Virus record (IMG/VR): IMGVR_UViG_3300024433_000007
Coordinates: 1 to 54,491 of that record
Length of the DNA stretch: 54,491 nucleotides
Reading direction: 5' to 3' (one strand)
Source of the DNA: a virus
Shown here: one piece after another, positions 36,199-45,276 of the stretch
Layout: each line of letters starts with the position of its first letter
Numbering within the stretch: the first letter of the stretch is position 1
Notes under the pieces: model-generated
What the model saw: only the letters and a program-made list of their open reading frames with translations
The model's database searches: none
What the model was told of the DNA's origin: nothing
Translations under genes and position numbers: made by a program

Positions 36199-38691
36199 CT
36201 ATTGGCAAAATTTCATTGTAAAATTTTCTACTAATGCGTTGACCGCATCGCTGGGATCTGTAATCTCTATTTCTAACTGAAAATATCTACCTATAACAAT
36301 AGTTGAGAGAATTTCCATCATTTTGACTTCGCTCGTTGGAGGACTTGATTCTCCATGTTTGAGCATCATTTTTACAGATGGACCTGCTTCCAAAGCAAAT
36401 ATTTCCGTCCATTGTCTGACTGTAATTCCGATATTTGACCATTTGCAAGCTATTAGATCTGATGCCTTGAGAACATCATCCCAGGTAGTACCTGTACCAG
36501 TAACTACAATATCTGCTAGGACATAGACCAGGTACCGTGCTGATGCTCCTCTATCATAAATTGGTGATTTATAAGTACCGACTAATACATCTCCACTATG
36601 CGAGCATTTGAGATAGTCATCTTCACTATAAATTACATGCTCAGTATTATCATGAGTACCTATTCCGTTATAGTCACAAGTCTCAATATTTTGTACAGCC
36701 CAGCCATCCGGTGGATCTTTCAGAGCAACTGATGCGGACCTAGGTGTAACACCATACATTCCATTATTACCTAGGGTATTAGCCATAAATGTATGGTCTC
36801 CAGGTTTAGCACCGTAGAGAGACAGATTCGGAGAACGCAAAGCTGCTAGAAATACAGCACCTGACCAAGATCCTCCTAAACGAAATTCGTAAAGTTCGAC
36901 ATCGGGATCAGATACTTTTTCTGCGTAGAGATTGATACAATTAGCATTAACTATGGCATTTAATGATGCAAGAGATTCCGGAGGCGATATATGACCTCCG
37001 ACTGTCCAAAAGATTTTATAATCATTACTATCTTTCTGTTTTGTGTCCCAGATAGAGACTACTTTTAATCTAAGATAATAAGTAACACCTTCTTCTACTG
37101 GATCAAGTGTAAAGTCCGTGTTAACATCATAGAGATATTCCCAAGTTGCATCATCAAAACTGAGACGCACCTCCACGTGTGAAAACCATGCGTAATTCAT
37201 TGGCGGATCAAAGGTGACTTTCAATCGAGTAAAAGTACGAAGTCGGTAGTCGTATGTCTCCTCCGTTTTATGCACGTTCGACAAGCTGGGAGGCTCTGCT
37301 GTAGGATCGGGCAAAGAGCATCGATATATCCCTTCTGCATCGAAGTCGTAATCATCATTATAAAGAAGTATACTCTCATATGCCAGCACCAATTCTACCG
37401 TACCATTTTCCTGAATGTTGGTCTCTCGTACCCGCATCAACAGATTACCGATTGCAAGAGCGGACGTATTCAAAGTAATAGGATCGTGTACTTCAAGCTT
37501 TAATGCATCATCCCTAAAGATTCCGACTATTGTACGATCTAACAGCATTCGTTCGAGGTAATAAACTCCGAGATCTGCAGCCTGTTGTCGAGAGGTACAT
37601 CCAATTAGACTTAACTTTCTAATAACACCTAATGTATCTCCGACAGGAAATGAATTAATTATGTAATCACTATTAGGATCTGTGTAGTCGACATTTAGTC
37701 CATCAGGTTTATCGAAGCGTGGCGGCTCATTGACAGTGATCATCATTTTGCCGCTCTCTTCTTGAGCGATATGCTTGTCTTCAAGAGTCATTACAGATGA
37801 TTCCAGGTTCAAATCCGCATATCTAAGGTAGAATTTGCCGTCCCACCAAACGAGTTCGCTTCTAAAGTGAGCAAGCATTGTATCAATAATATTCTGTGCC
37901 GCCTGATCACTTGTTAAGGCTATATCTAAAGTCCATCCTTTAGTATCGCAATAATTAGCCACTGTAGTCCAAGATGGTATATCAATCTTGGATGAATCCA
38001 TACCCAAGCCATACCTAGCATTGGTCATATAATCGTACAAACATAGAACAGGATTGTTAGAATATGCAGTAGAATCGTCCCTGAAGTCAAATAATTCTTT
38101 ACCTTTAAGTATGAGCGTCCGCCTTGGAATTGACTGAAAGTAGTCTCTATTATAAGTGAGTTTCCAGACTATGTAGCATGTATGATGAAGTGGGTCAGTC
38201 CACTCTGCGAGGGCTGCATTAAGATTTGCATCAACAACCTGATCCGATGCTCCATCATGAAAGTAGTATGCCGCATTACCGCCATACTGATTATAGAGCA
38301 AATCTCCTAGGAATACCTGATCTATACCTGCATCTTGATATATACTATCACATACACCTTCACTAAGAGTCTGAACAATCCAGAGGATTTCGTTATCAGT
38401 TCCTGATACCCCTATGTAAACGTCATTACCGCCTATCCTTAACTGACCATATACAACTTTTATTAATTCTTGAGTCGATCTGGTATTCGCTCTAAGTCCT
38501 GCTCCACCTGCCAAGGGTGCTGCGCTGACGACGTCTTTTCTGAGGGATTCAGCTATGTAATACTGTATAACTGCTCCGCCAGCCATAACTGCCATACCCC
38601 AATATATGCCATAATATTGTTGAGTAGCAATGGCAGCAAACATTATACCAATCCCAAAAGCAGTCTGTATTACCTCTGCAGCATCACCCAT
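36199..38691 (-). CDS. Tail-tip J-like host specificity protein
   Basis: 830 aa, the longest product. N-terminal hydrophobic IMFAAIATQQYYGIYWGMAV then AAPLAGGAGLRANTRSTQEL IKVVYGQLRIGGNDVYIG, the start of lambda-J/TipJ-type proteins, followed by the phage-tail_3 region (EESGKMMITVNEPPRFDKPD) and fibronectin-like domains (VTFDPPMNYAWFSHVEVRLS; VEEGVTYYLRLKVVS). The C-terminal end carries another beta domain. Forms the tail tip hub and contacts the host envelope. It overlaps the NlpC-like gene by 22 bases. Confidence 0.88.
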   Translation of the reverse strand: MGDAAEVIQTAFGIGIMFAAIATQQYYGIYWGMAVMAGGAVIQYYIAESLRKDVVSAAPLAGGAGLRANTRSTQELIKVVYGQLRIGGNDVYIGVSGTDNEILWIVQTLSEGVCDSIYQDAGIDQVFLGDLLYNQYGGNAAYYFHDGASDQVVDANLNAALAEWTDPLHHTCYIVWKLTYNRDYFQSIPRRTLILKGKELFDFRDDSTAYSNNPVLCLYDYMTNARYGLGMDSSKIDIPSWTTVANYCDTKGWTLDIALTSDQAAQNIIDTMLAHFRSELVWWDGKFYLRYADLNLESSVMTLEDKHIAQEESGKMMITVNEPPRFDKPDGLNVDYTDPNSDYIINSFPVGDTLGVIRKLSLIGCTSRQQAADLGVYYLERMLLDRTIVGIFRDDALKLEVHDPITLNTSALAIGNLLMRVRETNIQENGTVELVLAYESILLYNDDYDFDAEGIYRCSLPDPTAEPPSLSNVHKTEETYDYRLRTFTRLKVTFDPPMNYAWFSHVEVRLSFDDATWEYLYDVNTDFTLDPVEEGVTYYLRLKVVSIWDTKQKDSNDYKIFWTVGGHISPPESLASLNAIVNANCINLYAEKVSDPDVELYEFRLGGSWSGAVFLAALRSPNLSLYGAKPGDHTFMANTLGNNGMYGVTPRSASVALKDPPDGWAVQNIETCDYNGIGTHDNTEHVIYSEDDYLKCSHSGDVLVGTYKSPIYDRGASARYLVYVLADIVVTGTGTTWDDVLKASDLIACKWSNIGITVRQWTEIFALEAGPSVKMMLKHGESSPPTSEVKMMEILSTIVIGRYFQLEIEITDPSDAVNALVENFTMKFCQ

Positions 38692-39116
38692 CGGTACGCT
38701 CTCCTTATTTCTACTGATTTTGAGGGAATTAAATCTACACCTATATCAGTAAAGGCGGACAGAATCAGGCCATTACCAGCATTGATTCCAACCACAAACG
38801 ACGTAGGACTTTTCTTATTCACGATAACTAATAAATCCCATGCGGAGGAGAAATTTGGTTTGATTTCCCTTCCAAGTGAAGCTACAAATTCAAGCATCAG
38901 CTCCTTGGCCTTAGAAGGTTCTTCCATCCAGATCTTCATATAATTGCTACGATCATATCCCCCAAAATTCTTCGGCATCTCAAGCCCGATATCCTCTCCT
39001 ATAGTAACTATTAGTGAGATACAGTCAAATCCCTCCTCAACTGACCATCCCCCAAGCTTATATGGTGCTCCAACATACTTGCTTGTAACTTTAACTAAAC
39101 TAGGTTTCATCCTCAC
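38670..39116 (-). CDS. NlpC/P60-like tail-tip protein with no clear catalytic His
   Basis: 148 aa. YVGAPYKLGGWSVEEGFDCI SLI is the conserved NlpC/P60 start with Cys32. The region expected to supply the histidine (FVVGINAGNGLILSAFTDIG) has Val/Ser where HVGI...HA usually stands. It may therefore be an inactive structural version, or use another residue. In phage tails this protein occupies the tail tip between the DUF2163 and J proteins, as here. Confidence 0.75.
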   Translation of the reverse strand: MRMKPSLVKVTSKYVGAPYKLGGWSVEEGFDCISLIVTIGEDIGLEMPKNFGGYDRSNYMKIWMEEPSKAKELMLEFVASLGREIKPNFSSAWDLLVIVNKKSPTSFVVGINAGNGLILSAFTDIGVDLIPSKSVEIRRAYRWVMLQR

Positions 39117-40113
39117 CTCTTAGCCTTCCCCACCAAACTTCCTTGTCAATAATACTTGGGAGCCATCTGAATCCTCCAAAATTGTCTGTATTTCCAAGGA
39201 CTGTACATCGTGCGTATGTACGATCACACCATGTCTCTGCTCCTGCATACAAACACTGATTCGTAGCTACATCATATAGAACTACATCATCTATACTACC
39301 AATAAAATCTGCATCACCAGCAATATAAAAGGTAGTATTCCCCGCACAAGTTAATGTTTCATGATAAGTGCCGTTTGCACCTCTCCACGGTGACCATGCA
39401 CCGTCTCCACATCCACAGGCGGCATTGCCAGCATTGTAATTCGATACTGTGAAACTTACCCTATAAATACGCCCTATAACTAATGGTATATTCTGATACA
39501 GATGGGTATTAGCCGCCTGAGAACCATCGCAATGAGCTTTTCCAGCATGGGTAACTCCAATATCCCATCCAGTTTGTTTTGTCCATATTGTATCAGAATC
39601 GAAAGTGCCGTTAGTAACCCAGTTTGTCCCTTTAAAAACTTTCCATCGGCAGGATGCACTATGTATAGCCAATGTACGCTGCGCCCATTTTGCAAGCTCG
39701 CCGGTTACTATAACTGATAGCTTTTCCTCATCTAGGCTCCAACTGTCAATTTCACCTTCAAAAACGGTCACAGATGTACTTGCATCTGGAATAAGATTAT
39801 AGTCGGAATCCAGTACGACTATTTCGAGAATTACATCTTCACCTTGAGGAGTTCCTCCTACAAAGGCAGCAGTCATAACTTGATCTAGATTGTCTACATC
39901 AATTTGTACCTGGTCTACAATATTTGTGGCACTATATCTGATCGGACTGATGCGGAATCCGAGAGGTTCGTATCTATTTCCATTGAGTACGATAGGAACA
40001 TCACAGTCGGTTCTCCGATAATGTGTGCTATTGATATTCATATCCAGCAGCATGAAGGGACGTAATTCCTTTGCTTCAAACTGCGCTAAAATATCTGTAT
40101 CAATGCTACGCAT
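39100..40113 (-). CDS. DUF2163 tail assembly protein with an inserted carbohydrate-binding-like domain
   Basis: 337 aa. The N-terminal part (LRPFMLLDMNINSTHYRRTD ... GFRISPIRYSATNIVDQVQI DVDN) and the C-terminal part (CLYAGAETWCDRTYARC, NTDNFGGFRWLPSI) belong to DUF2163 tail proteins. Between CRWKVFKG (near 155) and the CLYAG segment (near 287) about 120 residues are inserted: NWVTNGTFDSDTIWTKQTGW, NIPLVIGRIYRVSFTVSNYN, DADFIGSIDDVVLYDV. This is the layout of CBM4/9-type galactose-binding sandwiches. An insert of this type may bind host glycans. Confidence 0.82.
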   Translation of the reverse strand: MRSIDTDILAQFEAKELRPFMLLDMNINSTHYRRTDCDVPIVLNGNRYEPLGFRISPIRYSATNIVDQVQIDVDNLDQVMTAAFVGGTPQGEDVILEIVVLDSDYNLIPDASTSVTVFEGEIDSWSLDEEKLSVIVTGELAKWAQRTLAIHSASCRWKVFKGTNWVTNGTFDSDTIWTKQTGWDIGVTHAGKAHCDGSQAANTHLYQNIPLVIGRIYRVSFTVSNYNAGNAACGCGDGAWSPWRGANGTYHETLTCAGNTTFYIAGDADFIGSIDDVVLYDVATNQCLYAGAETWCDRTYARCTVLGNTDNFGGFRWLPSIIDKEVWWGRLRGEDET

Positions 40114-40693
40114 TAAGTAAACCTTTTAGTCTTATGCCCATATGGATGAGCAATAAATAAAACGTATCGAAGTCCTGTATATCCTGAGCAAACCTACTTC
40201 TAACTTTCAGAATTCCTGTAAAGTCACAGATAATACGATCTCCGTCACCTGGAGCAGCCACGAACGTAACTTTATCGGCTCCGTCGGCACCGCTTCCCGA
40301 ACCGAATGTATAGTCAACTCCACCGGCTGATTGCTCAACCCCATTCTTATAAAGTACAAAGCCTGTAGCACTCTTAGCTGGTAAATTAAAGACTGTAGTC
40401 GAGTCGTCTCCAGTTCCAACATATTCACCTTCGTAGGTATCACTACGAGAATAGAAAAGATTGAAAGCTTCAAACGCACCTTTTCGATCTAGATAGAACT
40501 GCCATATTGTTCTTCCATCAGTTAGAGTAAGCCATTTATAACCAATATTTACATGTCTCTTTGGATACAGCCACTTCTGTTTCCTTTTCTCTTCGCCTGA
40601 TTCACCGAATCTCGATACGAGAGTTTTAAACTGAATCTGCTCTGAGAAGGGACTGATATAGAGTACAGATGTTAATGAAGGAAATGCTGCCAT
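40106..40693 (-). CDS. DUF2460-like distal tail protein
   Basis: 195 aa. FPSLTSVLYISPFSEQIQFK TL, ESGEEKRKQKWLYPKRHVNI and LTDGRTIWQFYLDRKGAFEA FNLF match the DUF2460/distal-tail type in which the first half builds the ring at the tail end. The middle (YVGTGDDSTTVFNLPAKSAT GFVLYKNG) looks like a small beta insertion. Starts one base after the tape measure stop. Confidence 0.7.
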   Translation of the reverse strand: MAAFPSLTSVLYISPFSEQIQFKTLVSRFGESGEEKRKQKWLYPKRHVNIGYKWLTLTDGRTIWQFYLDRKGAFEAFNLFYSRSDTYEGEYVGTGDDSTTVFNLPAKSATGFVLYKNGVEQSAGGVDYTFGSGSGADGADKVTFVAAPGDGDRIICDFTGILKVRSRFAQDIQDFDTFYLLLIHMGIRLKGLLNA

Positions 40694-42975
40694 TATACTG
40701 TATTCCTTATTGCACCACGAAGTTCACGATCACCACTCCGAAGAGCCTTCTTGAACGGATTTAATATTGCTTGGGGATTACGGTTTGTTAGATCTGCAAA
40801 AGATTTCGCATCCACAGCATTAATAACAATATTGTAATTGTCTCCCTCAGACTTCCCAAGAGCCTTCATCTGTGCAGGTGTAAAAATACCTTCATCTCTT
40901 CTAGCTATTATAGGAATTTCACTTGGTAGTAGTCCTGTATGTGCTCGTGGAACGTCAGCAAATGTAGAGATGGGTACTGTTCTAAAAGGACCACGATCTT
41001 GGCCTATGATGCCACCGCCATGCATCGATGCCCCAAAAGATGTTCCGCCAGCCCACATTTTAGCTGTTTTCTTCATAATTTCTAATGCTACCATTTGAGC
41101 ATATAAGTCCGTCAGTGCACGCAAGATGCTATCCAATATCGCAAGAACGTAATCCTTCCAATCTTCAAATTTGCCTTTCATGGCATCGAAGAATAGATCA
41201 GAGAAAGCATCAGCAAAGGCGCTCTGCACATTTGCGAGGTAGTTTTTATATAATTCCTCCATCAAGGAAAGATCTCTCTTTATTGATGGTAGCCACTCCT
41301 CCCAATCGAACGGAGGGGCATATTCAAGGGCAGCCAGTTCCTTCGCTTTCGCAATGTAAGCCTCCATAGTATCAATCCCTAAATCTAGCCACTCCTCCCA
41401 ATCAAAAGGTGGAGCATACTCAATAGCAGATCGCAATTTCGCTATCTCGATATAAGCTTCCTTTACGGCTTCTGTCCATGCTTCTAATGTCTTTTTACCT
41501 TTTTTTCCAAATATCTCTACTGCCTTGTTCAGCACCTCCATTTCAAGTCTATACTTTTTTGCATAGTGTGTTAGATCTACCCAAAACTCCTCTGTAATCT
41601 TTTCCTCTCCCCATTTTATCTCAAATTCTATGTCCTTTGTTCCTGTCCGGAGATCTTCAAGGAATTTCCTTAATTCTTCTAAATCAGTTTTCAAACCTTT
41701 CATATACTTTTTACGAAATTCTTCTTGAGTTATAAATATATCCGTAAGAGCCTTATCCATCCTTGTATTAATGTCAAGGAGTCTATTATAGAGTGCTAGG
41801 GGATCATAGAGATCCTGCATAATAAGAGCATTTATCTTTTCCATCCCAGCTGAAATTATAACTATCAGACCTGCCCATCCTTTAAGAATAGCCGTGAAAC
41901 CCAAAAGTTTATTACTCCAATAGACAATGTCTGCTAATATTAATGCGATAGGTTTTATAGCATTCCAAGTTGTAGCCCATGCTTTATGATAAGTCCATGC
42001 TATTACAGTAGCTTGTTCTGTTAGACCATTTTGATCCATTAAGGTGTCTCTAATACCTATCATCAGACTTAGCAGGTCTTCGTACATCTGTAAAAGTCCT
42101 GCTCTCTGAATTTTATTCAGAACTGCCATCAACGTAGTCCACAGAGCAGTATGAGTCTTCTGTATATCCTTAGAGACAGATCCTACAGCATCCAAGACTT
42201 TACCTATACCTTCAAACATTATCTTTGTCTTTTCAGCGACATCTGTCTCTTCTTCCATCCTCTCAATAAGATCGTCAAAGTTTGCAATCCTTTGACTCAT
42301 CATTCGTGCTACGATGGCACCTTGTCTCATCTCACCTAAAACAAGAGCTTGTATTTCTGTTCTGAGCTGTCTCTGTTTATCAAGTCCTTTCGTTTGAATT
42401 ATAACTAAGTCCACGAGACGAGCCATCTGCTCCAGTTGTACTTCCGTCTGGGGAACTATTCCCATCGTAGCTAACTTAGCGTAGGCATTTCTAAGATCTT
42501 CGCCAGTAGAGATATGCTTGGCAGCTATTATTTCGAGATCCTCAAATACAGCCTTAGCAAATTTATAGTAAGCTTCAAGCCCTTCTATTGATGGCTGTTC
42601 AGTAAGCATCTGAAGGGAGGCTGCAACCTCCACAATGGCCATTCTGAAGTCATCTATTACTTGCCTACCCGACACGAATGTTCTAATTAGGGCTTTAAGA
42701 CCTTCCTCGAAGGCATTCATAGCACGATACGCAATCGTAAAACCAACAGCTACTTTTCCAAAGGTCTTCCACCAACCCTTAGCCATTCTATTTCCTGCGG
42801 CCACAGATCTCCTGCTGAAGTCATCGTAGGATCTCCCCATACTTCGAGAAGATTCTCTAGCAACCTTTTCTGTCATACCAAAAGCTGCTTTCGCCTCCTG
42901 AGAGGATTGCCTAAGAGCCTTCTTGAATAGCTTATTATCAAGTCTTAGATGCGATATTAGATCGCCTACGTCCAT
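40693..42975 (-). CDS. Tail tape measure protein
   Basis: 760 aa, the second longest helical protein here and in the usual place before the tail-tip genes. N-terminal ~100 residues contain charged helices and a hydrophobic KTFGKVAVGFTIAYRAM. The middle has long helices and hydrophobic segments (LLGFTAILKGWAGLIVIISA GMEKINALI). The C-terminal part contains a duplicated EYAPPFDWEEWL (41290-41420) and a hydrophobic end with GGGIIGQDRGPFRTVP. It sets tail length and is injected with DNA. Length suggests a medium-size siphovirus tail. Confidence 0.92.
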   Translation of the reverse strand: MDVGDLISHLRLDNKLFKKALRQSSQEAKAAFGMTEKVARESSRSMGRSYDDFSRRSVAAGNRMAKGWWKTFGKVAVGFTIAYRAMNAFEEGLKALIRTFVSGRQVIDDFRMAIVEVAASLQMLTEQPSIEGLEAYYKFAKAVFEDLEIIAAKHISTGEDLRNAYAKLATMGIVPQTEVQLEQMARLVDLVIIQTKGLDKQRQLRTEIQALVLGEMRQGAIVARMMSQRIANFDDLIERMEEETDVAEKTKIMFEGIGKVLDAVGSVSKDIQKTHTALWTTLMAVLNKIQRAGLLQMYEDLLSLMIGIRDTLMDQNGLTEQATVIAWTYHKAWATTWNAIKPIALILADIVYWSNKLLGFTAILKGWAGLIVIISAGMEKINALIMQDLYDPLALYNRLLDINTRMDKALTDIFITQEEFRKKYMKGLKTDLEELRKFLEDLRTGTKDIEFEIKWGEEKITEEFWVDLTHYAKKYRLEMEVLNKAVEIFGKKGKKTLEAWTEAVKEAYIEIAKLRSAIEYAPPFDWEEWLDLGIDTMEAYIAKAKELAALEYAPPFDWEEWLPSIKRDLSLMEELYKNYLANVQSAFADAFSDLFFDAMKGKFEDWKDYVLAILDSILRALTDLYAQMVALEIMKKTAKMWAGGTSFGASMHGGGIIGQDRGPFRTVPISTFADVPRAHTGLLPSEIPIIARRDEGIFTPAQMKALGKSEGDNYNIVINAVDAKSFADLTNRNPQAILNPFKKALRSGDRELRGAIRNTV

Positions 42976-43255
42976 CTAACCTTCTCCTCGCTCTGAGTGT
43001 GGACCATGCCCTATTTATTCTCTCTTTGTAAGTAAGTTCTGTACCTTCTGCGATGGTTACATAACGTTGCCTTACTCTTTCTTGGTCTATTTTCTTCATT
43101 TGCGGAAAGGATGTAGCTTCGAGAGCCAAAATCTGTATATAAGCTTCTAACTTATCTATATTACGCAAATATAGAAAGAACTGACGAGTAGTAAGCCCTA
43201 GAATTTCCTTATGAGTCCAACCAAATTCCTTCGCTATGCGGACAAAACTAAACAT
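42938..43255 (-). CDS. Tail assembly chaperone extension (frameshift product)
   Basis: 105 codons from an ATG at 43255, but its main route is probably a -1 shift from the gene at 43261. A AAA AAC at 43267-43273 followed by the new frame reads KKPLDLMFSFVRIAKEFGWT. FGWTHKEILGLTTRQFFLYL RNIDKLEAYIQ is the expected 'G..P..I..L...Q......' region of phage tail chaperones. Overlaps the tape measure gene by 38 bases. The ATG may also be used alone. Confidence 0.8.
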   Translation of the reverse strand: MFSFVRIAKEFGWTHKEILGLTTRQFFLYLRNIDKLEAYIQILALEATSFPQMKKIDQERVRQRYVTIAEGTELTYKERINRAWSTLRARRRLDGRRRSNIASKT

Positions 43256-43260
43256 CAGAT

Positions 43261-43572
43261 CTAGAGGTTTTTTAGGTCTGTATCCTCAGTTTCATTAATA
43301 TCTTTAAGACCTTCTACATCGAAGATCCACTTTCGGATCTCTCTTAGTGCTAAGCCGACAGCCCTGAATCCTATACCTTCAATTTCCTTTACGTCAGCTC
43401 CTAAAATGGCAGCAAGCTGTTTATGAAGAGTTTTCTCATTCTTCTTATCAATCTTCCTGGTTTTAAGAAAGACCTCCAGTGGAACATCTTCGACTCTGTA
43501 CATCTTACCTTTTAAGGTAATCTCCAATGCATCGTCTGCTAACAATACATCGACATCAATTTTTGTTGCCAT
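43261..43572 (-). CDS. Tail assembly chaperone (gpG-like)
   Basis: 103 aa, after the tail tube and before the frameshift extension. DVDVLLADDALEITLKGKMY RVEDVPLEVFLKTR and LAAILGADVKEIEGIGFRAV GLALREIRKW match the small chaperones that wrap the tape measure during tail assembly. It ends DLKNL; the slippery heptamer A AAA AAC lies in its last codons. Confidence 0.85.
   Translation of the reverse strand: MATKIDVDVLLADDALEITLKGKMYRVEDVPLEVFLKTRKIDKKNEKTLHKQLAAILGADVKEIEGIGFRAVGLALREIRKWIFDVEGLKDINETEDTDLKNL
43267..43273 (-). promoter_or_regulatory. Programmed -1 frameshift slippery site
   Basis: On the minus strand CTA AAA AAC reads A AAA AAC in the zero frame, the classic XXXYYYZ heptamer. 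A -1 slip moves ribosomes from the gpG-like gene into the 42938 frame with no stop between. Stops in the zero frame follow two codons later. Confidence 0.88.
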
Positions 43573-43583
43573 AAATTATCTCC

Positions 43584-44090
43584 TTATGAGGGTTCATCTC
43601 CTATGTAATATAGGTTATCAAGACTATCTGGAAAAGCTGTAAAAACTATCTCAATGATTCTCTGATCAGACTTACTGAACCTGATCGTCGGACTCCCTTG
43701 AGGTGCAGCATTGGGAAATCTCATTCGGTCACTTTCATTAACGGAGGGAACTCCATTAACATACTTTATCAAAAGCAAACTCTCAGCCAGAGTAGTCATC
43801 TTCGTGCCAACTATACTTGCACCATCTATTATAGATCCATCAAGGGTCTGATTCAACGCCTTGGCTAGATTGGCCAAGGTGTATTCTGCCAAAGGAACTG
43901 TAATTGTAGCTCCCTGACCAGTAATTACTTGATCCTCTGGCGAAGTGCCATGCTGATCTGATAACAGGTCGGCGACATCAGTAACAAAAGCAACTTCTAC
44001 ACCGCCCTCTGTCCTTCCAAGATCAACTTCGGCACCCTCAGTCCCGAACAGCACTTGACATGGACCAAGATCCAAACCTACCATAGCCAT
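43584..44090 (-). CDS. Major tail tube protein
   Basis: 168 aa, followed by the chaperone pair. MAMVGLDLGPCQVLFGTEGA EVDLGRTEGGVEVAF begins with the short beta strands typical of tail tube subunits; TGQGATITVPLAEYTLANLA and KSDQRIIEIVFTAFPDSLDN LYYIGD continue the tube fold. Place between the tail terminator and tail chaperone supports this. Confidence 0.82.
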   Translation of the reverse strand: MAMVGLDLGPCQVLFGTEGAEVDLGRTEGGVEVAFVTDVADLLSDQHGTSPEDQVITGQGATITVPLAEYTLANLAKALNQTLDGSIIDGASIVGTKMTTLAESLLLIKYVNGVPSVNESDRMRFPNAAPQGSPTIRFSKSDQRIIEIVFTAFPDSLDNLYYIGDEPS

Positions 44091-44111
44091 AACAAAACCT
44101 CCTTTACAATT

Positions 44112-44498
44112 TTAACTTTCTTCTTTCTGTCTCTTCCTTATAACAAAATTTGAGCTGAAGATATATCTACCTCTTCCATCTCTCTCGACGGGAAAAGGAG
44201 AACTTATAACTTCGCAATAGAAAACATTCTCCAACCCACTAAATCCAGGTTTGTTTGCTAACAAATCATGCACCGTCTGTGCCAGATCCTCTGCAGCAAT
44301 AAAAGATTTTCCCTTAGCTAACACCTGTAGAATCTGCACATCCATACCAGATTCGGTTCTAAGCGAACCAGGTGAGGTAATCAAAGTAACGCACTCGTCG
44401 GGAGAATCAACTTCTTCCTCACCTAAAAACAGATCAGTATCAAGCGTCAATATAGTATTTAGTGCGATATAATCAGCTAGATCTAATATGAAACTCAT
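44112..44498 (-). CDS. Tail terminator / minor capsid-type protein, 128 aa
   Basis: Start at 44498 (MSFILDLADYIALNTILTLD), which overlaps the upstream stop by four bases; a longer frame with an Arg/Asn-rich extension is not supported. VTLITSPGSLRTESGMDVQI LQVLAKGKSFIAAEDLAQTV HDLLANKP is the 'VQI.VR...S..A...A..I...L' pattern of tail terminators (minor capsid from phage). It caps the tail at the head side. Confidence 0.78.
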   Translation of the reverse strand: MSFILDLADYIALNTILTLDTDLFLGEEEVDSPDECVTLITSPGSLRTESGMDVQILQVLAKGKSFIAAEDLAQTVHDLLANKPGFSGLENVFYCEVISSPFPVERDGRGRYIFSSNFVIRKRQKEES

Positions 44499-44962
44499 CG
44501 TGCAGTCCTTATTCTTGCTGCAATTAAACCAAAATATTTGAGACCGAATCTTATTAACTTTGATTCGACCCACTTTCGTCCTGTGCCTGGGGTTTTATAG
44601 ATGTATGCCGTACCCCAACGACTAATGCCTTCATGTATTGAAGTAGCATAAGGTTTATGTACTACCAGAGTACCTATCAGCTCCTTAGTAATCTTTGGCA
44701 TGAATGTCAATGGAGTAGCTTCACCCTTTCCAGTAACAGGTCTGCCTGCTGAAGTTCCGACGAGCTTACTATCTACAAATATAGAATGACTCGCAGCCAT
44801 AGCTCCAGATTCTCTTGGACAGGCCGGCGGCAGATCTAAGCAATCGTCCATAAATGTCTCAACTGCTCTTTCCATTCCCTTCTGGGATGCTCCTTCAACC
44901 TTTCCAATCGCAACAATTACGCCTCGCTTAAACTTGGATGTATCAAGTGTAATCTTGATCAC
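44495..44962 (-). CDS. HK97 gp10-like tail completion protein
   Basis: 155 aa. A mixed alpha/beta protein with an N-terminal helix-rich region (SQKGMERAVETFMDDCLDLP PACPRESGAMAASHSIF) and YATSIHEGISRWGTAYIYKT PGTGRKWVESKL. The 'A.. .DCP..SG.L..S' segment and 'PYA..[IL]HEG' are hallmarks of the gp10-like family. Probably completes the head-tail joint. Confidence 0.8.
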   Translation of the reverse strand: MIKITLDTSKFKRGVIVAIGKVEGASQKGMERAVETFMDDCLDLPPACPRESGAMAASHSIFVDSKLVGTSAGRPVTGKGEATPLTFMPKITKELIGTLVVHKPYATSIHEGISRWGTAYIYKTPGTGRKWVESKLIRFGLKYFGLIAARIRTAR

Positions 44963-45267
44963 TTAAGCAGCACCTCCAGATGACTCGCATTTGACGATCT
45001 CGTAGATCTCGGAGCTCTTATCTCTGCTATAGGACTCGCAACACTGCCAACTTTGATTTCATCCTGCTCTGTTACATCAGTATCATGTTCCAGCATAATA
45101 AGTGTTTTATCTACGAAATGATCACCTGATACATCTCTGATAACGGTTCTTATCGAAGTAATAAATGCTGGAACATCATCAATTTCTGTTACAGTTCTCT
45201 CACCTCTAGCAAGAGTCACCTTTACAATAGTTACTGTATGTGTTAGATACTTACTAATCCCTGACAT
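44959..45267 (-). CDS. Head closure (head-tail stopper) protein, 102 aa
   Basis: SKYLTHTVTIVKVTLARGER TVTEIDDVPAFITSIRTVIR followed by LIMLEHDTDVTEQDEIKVGS is a beta-barrel pattern seen in head closure proteins. Overlaps the next gene by four bases and sits between the connector and the tail completion protein, the usual place. Family assignment rests mainly on order. Confidence 0.68.
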   Translation of the reverse strand: MSGISKYLTHTVTIVKVTLARGERTVTEIDDVPAFITSIRTVIRDVSGDHFVDKTLIMLEHDTDVTEQDEIKVGSVASPIAEIRAPRSTRSSNASHLEVLLK

Positions 45268-45276
45268 TACTCTCCT

